From contig SFNH01000070.1 of NCBI GenBank assembly GCA_004554205.1, forward strand, positions 1 to 9,494: DNA of 9,494 bases, in the 5' to 3' direction. Positions within the stretch are counted from its first letter, which is position 1. The number at the start of each line of letters is the position of its first letter. Position numbers and translations under genes: made by a program. Shown here in pieces: positions 1 to 7,565 of the stretch. Source of the stretch: Clostridium sp. Its GTDB lineage: Bacteria; Bacillota; Clostridia; Lachnospirales; Lachnospiraceae. The notes beneath the pieces were generated by a model that saw only the letters and a program-made list of their open reading frames with translations, had not been told where the DNA came from and ran no database searches.

Positions 1-1376
1 CCCGCGTCATCGAGCGTCACCGTCACCGGATAGTTCGTCACGCCGTTGGACTGGGAGCTTTCCAGGCTGATATTTGTCGCAGTTCCGGTAAATGTCTTTC
101 CCTCATAGGCGTCGGCGGTCACATCCACCTTCTGCCCAATCTTCACCTTCTGCACATCCAGCTCATCCACCGACATCTCAAAGGTCATTTCCGACATATC
201 GTAGATCACTGCCATGGTCGTCGAAGTATTCCCGGAACTCTTGCTCACCTTATCGCCGACCTTCACGCTCTTTGTAATGACCTGACCGGAGATCGGCGCC
301 GTGATCGTGTAGTTTTTATAGCTATTCTCTGTGGTATCCACCTTGCTCTGCGCCGACTCCACCTTCTCCTGCGCGGAATCCACGGAATCCCTGTAGCTCT
401 GCAGAATATCCTCCACATCCTTTTCGCGTATGAGGAAAATCGGTGTGCCCTGCGTCACATAATCGCCCTCATGGACGAGCAGGCTATCCACCTGAAGGGT
501 TCCGTTCCCGGTGACAGATGCCTTCATCACCGCATCGGTCACCGGCTCAAAATTCCCCTCCTCGCAGCAGACAAAGCCCCCGACCGTGACCGAGGCCGAG
601 TGACTCGTCGTCAGACCGCCTGGATTTGATACCTCAAGGCTCACCCGGCGGACAATCCGGCCTCCGCCAAGCACCTCATCCATGTTGCTGACCGATACGA
701 CCGTCCCGGAAAGCTGCTCCCCCGTATCCGTGAGAGTCACGGTCGCCTGGTTTCCCGCGCCGATCATCAATGCCTCACCGGCGAGGAACGGAACCGTGAG
801 CTTCATGGTGCCATCATTGTAGATCAGGGCGATCTCCGTATTCGAGCTGACCTTATCCCCCGCCTGAATCCTCAGTTCCTTGATAAAGCCGCTACGCGTC
901 GACTTGTAGGTGTTGCCGCTGTAAGCGCTTACAGCCTCATTGTACTGTAAGACAGCGCGCTCGTAGCTTCCACTCGCGCGGGTCAGGGAGTTGCCCGCGG
1001 ATTTTAAGTCCGACTCCATCGAGGAGGCGTCGATCTGATAGAGCACCTGTCCTTTGCTCACCTGATCGCCCTCCTCGAAGTCCGCGGAGGTGACATCACC
1101 CTCCACGAGCGATGTGATGCTGTATGTATTCTTCGGTGAGATCGTGCCGGAGGAGGAGAGCTCCGAGACAAGGGTTCCCTTTGTGACCGTCGCGGTGCGC
1201 TGGCCGCTCGTACCTGCGCCTGCCGTCTTTGCCTTTCTGGACGCGTTCTGCCAGAACAGGGCGCCTCCGATCACCGCCAAAAGCCCCACTGCCGTCAAAA
1301 CGACCCACCTATTGCCCTTTCTGTTCTTTTTCCGCACGGGATTTTGTTTTTCCACTGATTCTTTCTTTTTAAACAT
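1..1376 (-). CDS. HlyD/MacA-family efflux adaptor protein, partial (C-terminus beyond left edge)
   Basis: The frame is open from an ATG at 1376 to the window edge (458 codons, no stop), so it is 3'-truncated. A basic N-terminus (MFKKK..., KKNRKGNR) precedes one hydrophobic segment at about residues 24-41, a signal anchor leaving the rest outside the membrane. Residues about 63-118 form a lipoyl-like half (VEGDV, EEGDQVSKGQVLYQID). A short helical stretch (about 119-155), a second lipoyl half (GFIKELRIQAGDKVS) and a barrel-like stretch follow. A second set begins near 287: lipoyl half (LLVHEGDYVTQGTPIFLI), coiled coil about 320-357, lipoyl half (APISGQVITKSVKVGDKVS), then barrel (VDELDVQKVKIGQKVDVTAD). 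In this family the adaptor couples to an ABC or RND transporter for efflux or export. An AGGGG ribosome binding site at 1386-1390 fits this start. It follows the SLH gene by 15 bp, so the two are probably co-transcribed. Family is confident; the substrate cannot be read from the sequence. Confidence 0.88.
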   Translation of the reverse strand, partial: MFKKKESVEKQNPVRKKNRKGNRWVVLTAVGLLAVIGGALFWQNASRKAKTAGAGTSGQRTATVTKGTLVSELSSSGTISPKNTYSITSLVEGDVTSADFEEGDQVSKGQVLYQIDASSMESDLKSAGNSLTRASGSYERAVLQYNEAVSAYSGNTYKSTRSGFIKELRIQAGDKVSSNTEIALIYNDGTMKLTVPFLAGEALMIGAGNQATVTLTDTGEQLSGTVVSVSNMDEVLGGGRIVRRVSLEVSNPGGLTTSHSASVTVGGFVCCEEGNFEPVTDAVMKASVTGNGTLQVDSLLVHEGDYVTQGTPIFLIREKDVEDILQSYRDSVDSAQEKVESAQSKVDTTENSYKNYTITAPISGQVITKSVKVGDKVSKSSGNTSTTMAVIYDMSEMTFEMSVDELDVQKVKIGQKVDVTADAYEGKTFTGTATNISLESSQSNGVTNYPVTVTLDDA

Positions 1377-1391
1377 GATCGTGATCCCCTG

Positions 1392-2480
1392 TTAATCTTC
1401 CACATAGTCCACAACGGTGTAGGTCACATCTCCATTGCTGTTTTCCGTCTTCTCACAGACAAGCGTCACGCGATCCCCCACGCGGATTGAGCCGTACACG
1501 GAAAATGCGAACTGCATATCAGAGCTTGTGAGCTTATACTCCTGTCCGTTATCCAGCGTGATCGCGCTCGGCGTCATCACATCGCTTGATGTGTAATAGA
1601 TATTCTGAACCGTCCCGCGCACCGCGCAGCGCCCCGACTGGACATCATCATCCGCAACATACGCCCAGATGGTCTTTGCGGTCTGATTGTAGTAGATGAC
1701 AACGTAGCTGTTCGATATGCAGCTCTTTAATGTCTCATAGCTGCCCGCCTCACCGTTGATGTAAATGCTCGCCTGCTGGACATTAAACGGCACATGATCT
1801 CCGAGCTGGGAACCCTTGCTTACGAGTTTCGGCCCCTTGAGCGCGGTGTCCGCAAGTCCCATCGGGTTGATCTCCCCGTCGGAATTAAGCTGGCAGCCGA
1901 GCACCGTACCATATACCTTATCGCCCGTCTTCATTTTTGTCTTTAACAGGTTATAAAAGAGATTCACGCAGTCTGTGCGGTCGAGGATCTCCGACGGCTG
2001 GCGGTTCAGATTCTCATTGAGCTCAAGATCATAAAATTTTGCCATGCGCGCGTTCGATACGCTTCCGCCGAAATCCTCATTTGTATAGCCGAGAAGCGCG
2101 AGCGCGCCGCGCGCCGCCTCGTTAAGAGTCACCGGCTGACCCGGCTTGAAATTGCCGCCCAGGTATCCCGTCATCCAGTTCTGCTCCGCCGCAATGCGGA
2201 TGCTGGACGCGTACTGCGCTGTGGCAGGCACATCCGCATACACCGATACGCTCCCGTTTACCGGAAGGAACTCGCGGTAGGTGGATGCCTGCACCAGCAT
2301 ATGTGCAAATTCCGCCCGGGTGACTGCATCCTTAAGCCCGGTGCTCACATTCATGATACCGGCAATCCCGACCACCTTTCTCCGGTAATCCTGATTGTTG
2401 TCCGCGGCCTCCGCCGTCATCGGAACTGCTGAGATCGCCGTGATAAATGCCATCGCGGCCGCAAGCTCTCTTCGTCTCAT
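1392..2480 (-). CDS. Secreted S-layer-homology (SLH) domain protein
   Basis: A 362-residue protein from the preferred ATG. It has a signal peptide (MRRRELAAAMAFITAISAVP, probable cleavage after AEA near residue 25). The N-terminal half carries SLH-like repeats: about 51-66 (DAVTRAEFAHMLVQAS), the clearest at about 80-133 (YADVPATAQYASSIRIAAEQ, G..FKPGQPVTLNEAARGALALLGY) and a degenerate one near 167-180 (DRTDCVNLFYNLL). SLH domains usually bind cell-wall polysaccharide, so the protein is probably wall-attached outside the cell. The C-terminal part (about 185-362) is beta-rich by eye, with repeated V.G and GDRVTLV-like stretches and no domain I recognise. The start at 2480 has AGGAGA seven bases upstream; an in-frame ATG at 2498 overlaps the expected transcript start and has only a weak site. 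It precedes the adaptor gene by 15 bp, which suggests a role in the same envelope function. SLH assignment is confident, exact role unknown. Confidence 0.85.
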   Translation of the reverse strand: MRRRELAAAMAFITAISAVPMTAEAADNNQDYRRKVVGIAGIMNVSTGLKDAVTRAEFAHMLVQASTYREFLPVNGSVSVYADVPATAQYASSIRIAAEQNWMTGYLGGNFKPGQPVTLNEAARGALALLGYTNEDFGGSVSNARMAKFYDLELNENLNRQPSEILDRTDCVNLFYNLLKTKMKTGDKVYGTVLGCQLNSDGEINPMGLADTALKGPKLVSKGSQLGDHVPFNVQQASIYINGEAGSYETLKSCISNSYVVIYYNQTAKTIWAYVADDDVQSGRCAVRGTVQNIYYTSSDVMTPSAITLDNGQEYKLTSSDMQFAFSVYGSIRVGDRVTLVCEKTENSNGDVTYTVVDYVED

Positions 2481-2487
2481 ATGAAAA

Positions 2488-2493
2488 TCTCCT
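2488..2493 (-). promoter_or_regulatory. Ribosome binding site deciding the SLH-gene start
   Basis: Minus strand reads AGGAGA seven bases before the ATG at 2480. The competing upstream ATG at 2498 lies next to this site and has only a weak purine run before it, so the shorter protein is preferred. Confidence 0.75.
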
Positions 2494-2513
2494 CTCATTT
2501 GCCCTTTTCTGGA

Positions 2514-2519
2514 ATTTTA
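2514..2519 (-). promoter_or_regulatory. Putative -10 element for the SLH-adaptor unit
   Basis: Minus strand reads TAAAAT, five of six matches to TATAAT. No TTGACA-like -35 stands 17 bases upstream; that place is occupied by the phased direct repeats, as in activator-dependent promoters. The predicted transcript start is about 2507, giving a leader of roughly 27 bases to the ATG at 2480. Inferred from sequence only. Confidence 0.45.
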
Positions 2520-2524
2520 ACTGA

Positions 2525-2587
2525 ATTTTGTGTTCATTTTGTGTTCATATTTCAGAGAAATTGTGACTGTTTTGTGACTGTTTTGTA
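2525..2587 (-). promoter_or_regulatory. Phased 11-bp direct-repeat array, putative response-regulator operator
   Basis: On the plus strand TTGTG occurs at 2528, 2539, 2561 and 2572, with TTGTA at 2583, all in one 11-bp register; only the 2550 slot is degenerate. Two exact 11-bp repeats lie at 2525-2535/2536-2546 and two more at 2561-2571/2572-2582. On the minus strand this is CACAA-N6 repeated. Direct repeats at one helical turn are typical of OmpR/PhoB-family response regulator sites. The array ends about five bases upstream of the -10-like hexamer, so an activator bound here would replace the -35 contact. No regulator gene is in the window. Confidence 0.6.
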
Positions 2588-2622
2588 CCCTCTCAGTTAC
2601 TCTTTTTTACAGTATATGAATG

Positions 2623-3210
2623 CTATTCGAATACCAACTTTTCGATCAGTGTCCAGATCTCATCCCGCCCCTGCCTTGTCTGCGCAGAGAACGGGATCAC
2701 GGTGCCGTCCTTGTCCATGCCGAGACCGTCCCGCACCAGCTTCACCTGCTTTTGTACCTGGCTGCGCTTTATCTTGTCGAGCTTTGTGGCGATGATCACC
2801 GGGTGATAGCCGTTTGACATGATCCAGTCGTACATCATCCTGTCATTGTCCGACGGCTCATGGCGGATGTCGATGAGCAGGAAGACGCACTTTAACATGG
2901 GAGATTTCTTTAAGTAGCGCTCGATCATCCTCCCCCATTTTGCCTTGACCTCCACGGAAACCTTAGCGTAGCCGTAGCCGGGCAGATCCACAAAGTAGAG
3001 AGAATCGTTGATGTTGTAAAAGTTGATCGTCTGGGTCTTTCCCGGCTGGGATGAGGTCCGCGCAAGGGATTTCCGGTTCATCAGCGCGTTGATCAGAGAG
3101 GATTTCCCCACGTTGGACTTCCCCGCAAATGCAAACTCCGGCCGCAGATTCTCCGGGAGGGCGCTGCTTATCCCGCAGACCGTCTCAAGCTCCGCCTTTT
3201 TTATGATCAT
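2623..3210 (-). CDS. ysxC: Ribosome biogenesis GTP-binding protein YsxC/YihA (EngB)
   Basis: A 195-residue TRAFAC GTPase of normal family length. All G motifs are visible: G1 GKSNVGKSS (30-38), the G2 region around PGKTQT (56-61), G3 DLPGYG (75-80), G4 TKLD (142-145) and G5 SAQ (175-177). The family assists late assembly of the 50S ribosomal subunit in the cytoplasm and is essential in Bacillus subtilis. The ATG at 3210 is chosen because AGGAGGAGGG (3216-3225) lies five bases upstream and the family begins at this MIIKKAELET-type N-terminus. A longer frame from 3258 would add an arginine-rich stretch overlapping the end of lon. The ribosome binding site overlaps the lon stop codon, which implies tight translational linkage. 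This position directly after lon is conserved in many Firmicutes. No clear terminator follows its stop. Confidence 0.96.
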   Translation of the reverse strand: MIIKKAELETVCGISSALPENLRPEFAFAGKSNVGKSSLINALMNRKSLARTSSQPGKTQTINFYNINDSLYFVDLPGYGYAKVSVEVKAKWGRMIERYLKKSPMLKCVFLLIDIRHEPSDNDRMMYDWIMSNGYHPVIIATKLDKIKRSQVQKQVKLVRDGLGMDKDGTVIPFSAQTRQGRDEIWTLIEKLVFE

Positions 3211-3223
3211 CGTTTCCCTCCTC

Positions 3224-5545
3224 CTACCGCTCCTGGACAAGCGCCTCGGAGAGCACATCCTCCATGCTCTTTACATAGACGATCCTCAAATCTCCGGTGA
3301 TCTCATCCGACAACTCCGCGATATCCGGCCGGTTCTTATCCGGCACGAGCACGGTCGTTACATGTGCCATCTTCGCTGCAAGAATCTTCTCTTTTAAGCC
3401 TCCGATCGGCAGGACGCGGCCCCTTAAGGTGATCTCGCCGGTCATCGCGACCTTTGCCTGCACCTTCCTACCCGTCACCGCGGACAGCATCGCCGTCGCC
3501 ATGGTGATCCCCGCGGAGGGACCGTCCTTTGGCACCGCGCCCTCCGGGATATGGATGTGGATATCGTGCTTCTCGAAGTAATCATCCGCGACGTGATACC
3601 GCGGGCTGACTGAACGTACAAACGTAAGCGCTGTCTGCGCGGACTCCTTCATCACATCGCCCATCTGTCCGGTCAGCTTAAGCTCACCCTTCCCCGGCAT
3701 CACATTGACCTCGATCTGGAGCGTATCGCCGCCGACGCTCGTCCACGCAAGACCCCGGACAATGCCGACCTCGTCCTCCTCGTTCACATCCTCAAATGTG
3801 ATCTTCTCCTTGCCGAGATAGCTCTCCAGACTGCTCTCCGTCACGCAGATCGTCTTTTTGTTATCCTCAAGGAACTCTCTCGCCGCTTTTCTGCAGATCT
3901 CGCCGATGCGCCGTTCCAGATTGCGGACTCCCGCCTCCCTGGTATAGTTGTGAATGACCTTCTTGAGGGCGTCATCTGAGATGGACATCTGCTTTTCGCT
4001 TAAGCCGCTACGCTCAAGCTGCTTTCCCACCAGATAGTTTTTCGCGATATGGAATTTTTCATTCTCCGTATAGCTGTTTACCTCAATGACCTCCATGCGG
4101 TCAAGAAGCGGCCCCGGTATCGTCTGGGTCGTATTTGCCGTGGCGATGAACAGCACATTCGACAGATTGATCGGCGCCTCCACATAGTGGTCGCGGAAGC
4201 GCACATTCTGCTCCGCGTCAAGCACTTCCAGGAGCGCGGACGACGTATCGCCCTTGTAATCGCTGCTCACCTTGTCAATCTCGTCGAGCAGCATCAGCGG
4301 GTTTGCGACCCCCGCCTGCTTAAGCCCGTCCACAATGCGGCCCGGCATGGCGCCCACATAGGTCTTTCTGTGGCCGCGTATCTCGGCCTCATCGCGCACG
4401 CCGCCCAGACTGATGCGCACATATTTCTTTCCCAGCGCGCGCGCCACCGAGCGGGCGATGGAGGTCTTTCCGGTTCCGGGTGGGCCGACCAGACAGATGA
4501 TCGGGCCGGAGCTCTTCTTTGTGAGCACACGGACTGCCAGATATTCAAGCACCCGCTCCTTCACCTTCTCAAGTCCGTAATGATCCTCCTCCAAAATCTT
4601 CTCCGCGTGCTTTAAGTCGTTGTTGTCTCTCGATACCTTATTCCAGGGAAGCTCAAGCAGCGTCTCTATGTAGGTGCGCAGCACATTCGCCTCCTGGCTT
4701 CCGCCCGGCATTCCCTTAAACCGCTCGATCTCCTTTTTGAGCTTGTCTTTGATCTCCTTATCGGCCTTAAGCGCGGCAAGCTGCTTCTCGTACTCGTCCG
4801 CATCGGAGACCGGATCCTCGCCGAGCTCCTCCCGGATGACCTTCATCTGCTCCCTTAAGATGTACTCCTTCTGGTTCCGGTCGATGCTCTCCTTCACGCG
4901 CTCCTGAAACTCCCTGCGTATCCGGGAGATCTCGATCTCATTCGCGATATGGGACACCAGCACTCCATAACGCCCTGTGGTATTATCCTCCTCAAGATAC
5001 TGCTGGCGGATCCTGAAGTCCCAGGGAAGCTCGCTCGCCATCCTAAGCATCAGAACTTCCAGGTCGTCACAGTGCAAGAGGTTCGGCAGAATCTCCTTCG
5101 CGAATTTTGCGTTCTGCCCCCCGTACTCCTCCGCCTTCTCTTTCAGGACGCGCATCATGGCTTCCGACGTCACATAATCAAGACCGAATTTCTGCGGCGG
5201 GGTGATAAACACCTCCCCGACTAAAGCCGGCTCCTCACAGTCGAGCGAAAGAAGCTCCGCCCGATTAAGGCCCTCCGCCATCACGCGCACGACGCCACCC
5301 GGCATTTTCACAAGCTGTCTTATGCAGGCGACCACACCCACATGGAAAAGCTGCTCAAGCGACGGGTCCATATCATCCGGATTTTCCTGGGTGACCAGGA
5401 ACACCTTCTGGTCCCCCACCATCGCCTTCTCCACCGCGGCGACGGACTTCGGGCGGCTGATGTCAAAGCTGACCGTCATGCCCGGAAGCACGGTAAGGCC
5501 CCGCAGGGCGATCATCGGCATCGTGAAAACTCTCGTATCTTCCAT
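3224..5545 (-). CDS. lon: ATP-dependent protease Lon (LonA type)
   Basis: A 773-residue cytoplasmic AAA+ protease that degrades misfolded and regulatory proteins; the length is normal for LonA. Domains in order: the N-terminal substrate-binding LAN region (about 8-200), a helical coiled-coil linker (about 200-310), the AAA+ module with Walker A GPPGTGKT (354-361) and Walker B LMLLDEID (417-424), and the C-terminal protease domain. The protease domain has the PKDGPSAG signature with catalytic Ser677 and the partner Lys720 in GGLKEK, matching Ser679/Lys722 of E. coli. The ATG at 5545 has AGGAGG (5552-5557) six bases upstream. A TTG at 5560 in the same frame lies upstream of that site with no site of its own and is rejected. 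It follows clpX by 76 bp, with a hairpin in the gap, and precedes ysxC by 13 bp. No heat-shock operator such as CIRCE is visible. Confidence 0.98.
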   Translation of the reverse strand: MEDTRVFTMPMIALRGLTVLPGMTVSFDISRPKSVAAVEKAMVGDQKVFLVTQENPDDMDPSLEQLFHVGVVACIRQLVKMPGGVVRVMAEGLNRAELLSLDCEEPALVGEVFITPPQKFGLDYVTSEAMMRVLKEKAEEYGGQNAKFAKEILPNLLHCDDLEVLMLRMASELPWDFRIRQQYLEEDNTTGRYGVLVSHIANEIEISRIRREFQERVKESIDRNQKEYILREQMKVIREELGEDPVSDADEYEKQLAALKADKEIKDKLKKEIERFKGMPGGSQEANVLRTYIETLLELPWNKVSRDNNDLKHAEKILEEDHYGLEKVKERVLEYLAVRVLTKKSSGPIICLVGPPGTGKTSIARSVARALGKKYVRISLGGVRDEAEIRGHRKTYVGAMPGRIVDGLKQAGVANPLMLLDEIDKVSSDYKGDTSSALLEVLDAEQNVRFRDHYVEAPINLSNVLFIATANTTQTIPGPLLDRMEVIEVNSYTENEKFHIAKNYLVGKQLERSGLSEKQMSISDDALKKVIHNYTREAGVRNLERRIGEICRKAAREFLEDNKKTICVTESSLESYLGKEKITFEDVNEEDEVGIVRGLAWTSVGGDTLQIEVNVMPGKGELKLTGQMGDVMKESAQTALTFVRSVSPRYHVADDYFEKHDIHIHIPEGAVPKDGPSAGITMATAMLSAVTGRKVQAKVAMTGEITLRGRVLPIGGLKEKILAAKMAHVTTVLVPDKNRPDIAELSDEITGDLRIVYVKSMEDVLSEALVQER

Positions 5546-5562
5546 CTGTTTCCTCCTCAATC

Positions 5563-5607
5563 AAAAGGGGCGCTGCAAAATGCCTGTTGCCCTGCAGCAG
5601 CCCCCTT
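5563..5607 (-). terminator. Hairpin with short T run between clpX and lon, possible attenuator
   Basis: On the minus strand AAGGGG (5602-5607) pairs with CCCCTT (5565-5570) and GCTGC (5597-5601) pairs with GCAGC (5572-5576), leaving one bulged G at 5571 and a 20-base loop. TTTT (5563-5566) overlaps the distal end of the stem. The loop is long and the T run short, so a partial terminator, attenuator or mRNA processing/stability element is more likely than a full stop, given that lon belongs to the conserved gene string. Confidence 0.4.
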
Positions 5608-5621
5608 ATACGCGCAGACAC

Positions 5622-6923
5622 CTACGCAATCTCACCCGGTTTTTCTTTTTTGAGTCTCTGGGAGATCGTTTTGCGCGGTACAGCCGTATCCCGGTACACG
5701 ATCTCCGGCTGTGCTGTGCCATCTACAACTCCCTTTGTAATGGTGCAGATACCGACATTGCTGTCGGACGGGATCTCGTACATCAGATCCATCATCACCG
5801 ACTCAAGGATGGAGCGTAAGCCCCTAGCTCCGGTCTTTCGCGCCACCGCAAGGCGCGCCACCTCTTTTAGCGCCTCGTCCGTAAATTCCAGCTTCACATC
5901 ATCCAGCTCGAAAAGCTTCTGGTACTGTTTCATCAGCGCGTTCTTCGGCTCCGTCAAAATCTGTACCAGCGCATTCTCATCAAGAAGGCTTAAGGAGACG
6001 GTCACGGGCACACGTCCGATGAATTCCGGGATCAGGCCGAACTTCACCAGATCCTGCGGCTCCACCTTGCGAAGCAGCGCGTCGATATCCGTCTTGTTCT
6101 TATCCACCACCTCGGCGTTAAAACCGATGGAACCGGCGTTTATGCGGCTCTCGATGATCTTTTCCAGACCGTCAAAGGCGCCGCCGCAGATAAAGAGAAT
6201 ATTGGTGGTGTCAATCTGCAAAAGCTCCTGATGCGGGTGCTTCCTGCCGCCCTGGGGCGGAACGCTCGCCACAGTCCCCTCCAGGATCTTAAGGAGCGCC
6301 TGCTGGACGCCCTCACCCGATACGTCCCTCGTGATGGACACATTCTCCGATTTCTTGGTGATCTTATCAATCTCGTCAATATAGATGATGCCGTACTCGG
6401 CCTTTTCGATATCGTAATCGGCCGCCTGGATCAGCTTTAAGAGGATATTCTCGACATCCTCGCCCACATACCCGGCCTCGGTCAGCGCTGTCGCGTCCGC
6501 GATGGCAAAGGGTACATTTAAGATCTTTGCCAGCGTCTGCGCGAGGTAGGTCTTGCCGGAGCCGGTGGGGCCGAGCAGAAGGATATTGCTCTTCTGCACA
6601 TCCACGTCCACATGATTCCCCGCCGTAATGCGCTTGTAGTGATTATAGACAGCCACGGACAGAACCTTCTTCGCGGCCTCCTGCCCGATCACATACTCGT
6701 CAAGAAATTCCTTGATCTCCTTCGGCTTCAGCAGATTGATGCTGTCTAAGGATAACCCCTCCTCCTCGTGCCCGTCAAATTCCTCCTCGAGAATCTCCGC
6801 GCACAGATCCACGCACTCATCGCAGATAAAAACATTATTGGAACCGGCAATCAGCTTCCTCACCTGATCCTGCGTCTTTCCGCAGAAAGAGCATCTGACC
6901 CTGTCGTCTGATCTCATCGCCAT
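5622..6923 (-). CDS. clpX: ATP-dependent Clp protease ATP-binding subunit ClpX
   Basis: A 433-residue AAA+ unfoldase, close to the usual family length. It recognises substrates, unfolds them with ATP and threads them into ClpP. The N-terminal zinc-binding domain has four cysteines (C11, C14, C34, C37). Walker A is GPTGSGKT (118-125) and Walker B IIYIDEID (179-186). Pore loop 1 GYVG is at 151-154, the RKH loop at 227-229, and the ClpP-docking IGF loop at 266-268. A probable arginine finger is in IGRVP (about 304) and sensor 2 in GARGLR (365-370). All functional elements are present. The start at 6923 has AGGTGG about six bases upstream; an in-frame ATG two codons on is possible but less well spaced. 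The gene begins 22 bp after clpP, consistent with co-expression of the two subunits of one protease. Confidence 0.98.
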   Translation of the reverse strand: MAMRSDDRVRCSFCGKTQDQVRKLIAGSNNVFICDECVDLCAEILEEEFDGHEEEGLSLDSINLLKPKEIKEFLDEYVIGQEAAKKVLSVAVYNHYKRITAGNHVDVDVQKSNILLLGPTGSGKTYLAQTLAKILNVPFAIADATALTEAGYVGEDVENILLKLIQAADYDIEKAEYGIIYIDEIDKITKKSENVSITRDVSGEGVQQALLKILEGTVASVPPQGGRKHPHQELLQIDTTNILFICGGAFDGLEKIIESRINAGSIGFNAEVVDKNKTDIDALLRKVEPQDLVKFGLIPEFIGRVPVTVSLSLLDENALVQILTEPKNALMKQYQKLFELDDVKLEFTDEALKEVARLAVARKTGARGLRSILESVMMDLMYEIPSDSNVGICTITKGVVDGTAQPEIVYRDTAVPRKTISQRLKKEKPGEIA

Positions 6924-6945
6924 AGAAATCCACCTATATCCTTTC

Positions 6946-7527
6946 TCAATGTTTGTCGATCACCTTGTCGATCAGGCCATAGCTTAAGGCTTCCCCGGCA
7001 GTCATGTAATTATCACGCTCCGTATCCCGGCAGATGACCTCGTAGGGCTGGCCGGTGTTCGCGGCCAGAATCTCATTTAATTTCTTCTTCGTCTGCAGAA
7101 TCTTCTCGGCAACGATCTGAATCTCCGTCGCCTGTCCCTGCGCGCCGCCGGATGGCTGGTGGATCATCACCTCGGCATTCGGAAGCGCAAAGCGCTTGCC
7201 CTTCGCGCCGCCCGCGAGAAGAAACGCGCCCATGCTCGCCGCCATGCCGATGCAGACGGTGGAGACATCGCATTTGATGTAGTTCATCGTGTCGTAGATT
7301 GCCATCCCGGCAGTCACAGAACCGCCGGGGCTGTTGATGTACAGGCTGATATCCTTTCCCGGATCCTCAGACTCCAGAAACAGAAGCTGCGCCACGATCA
7401 GGCTTGCGGACACATCCGTCACTTCCTCACCAAGAAAAATAATCCTCTCTTTTAATAAGCGGGAGTATATATCGTAGGAGCGCTCGCCCCTGCTTGTCTG
7501 CTCAATCACATAAGGTACCAGTGCCAT
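6946..7527 (-). CDS. clpP: ATP-dependent Clp protease proteolytic subunit ClpP
   Basis: A 193-residue serine peptidase (family S14) of typical length. It forms the double-heptamer barrel that degrades proteins fed by ClpX or other Clp ATPases. The catalytic triad is intact: Ser98 in GMAASMG, His123 in MIHQPSGG and Asp172 in RDTERDNYM. The oxyanion-region motif INSPGGSV (65-72) is also present. The N-terminus MALVPYVIEQTSRGERSYDI is a classic bacterial ClpP start with no extra targeting sequence. The ATG at 7527 has an AGGAGGAT site about eight bases upstream. It lies 38 bp downstream of tig and 22 bp upstream of clpX. No CtsR-type operator is seen immediately in front of it, so expression probably comes from the tig promoter. 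Confidence 0.98.
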   Translation of the reverse strand: MALVPYVIEQTSRGERSYDIYSRLLKERIIFLGEEVTDVSASLIVAQLLFLESEDPGKDISLYINSPGGSVTAGMAIYDTMNYIKCDVSTVCIGMAASMGAFLLAGGAKGKRFALPNAEVMIHQPSGGAQGQATEIQIVAEKILQTKKKLNEILAANTGQPYEVICRDTERDNYMTAGEALSYGLIDKVIDKH

Positions 7528-7565
7528 CTGTCCTATCCTCCTGTTACAATCTTCCTGCGGTTAGC

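Noticed and set aside
2481..2498. Upstream ATG for the SLH gene at 2498
   Set aside because: It precedes the strong AGGAGA site used by the ATG at 2480, has only a weak site of its own, and would put six extra residues before the signal peptide.
4049..4615. 188-codon plus-strand frame opposite lon
   Set aside because: Antisense shadow of the conserved AAA+ region of lon; histidine- and arginine-rich composition typical of reverse-frame reading.
5577..5640. Separate lon promoter in the clpX-lon gap
   Set aside because: TATAAG is present on the minus strand, but 17 bases upstream there is only GAGATT; too weak to call.
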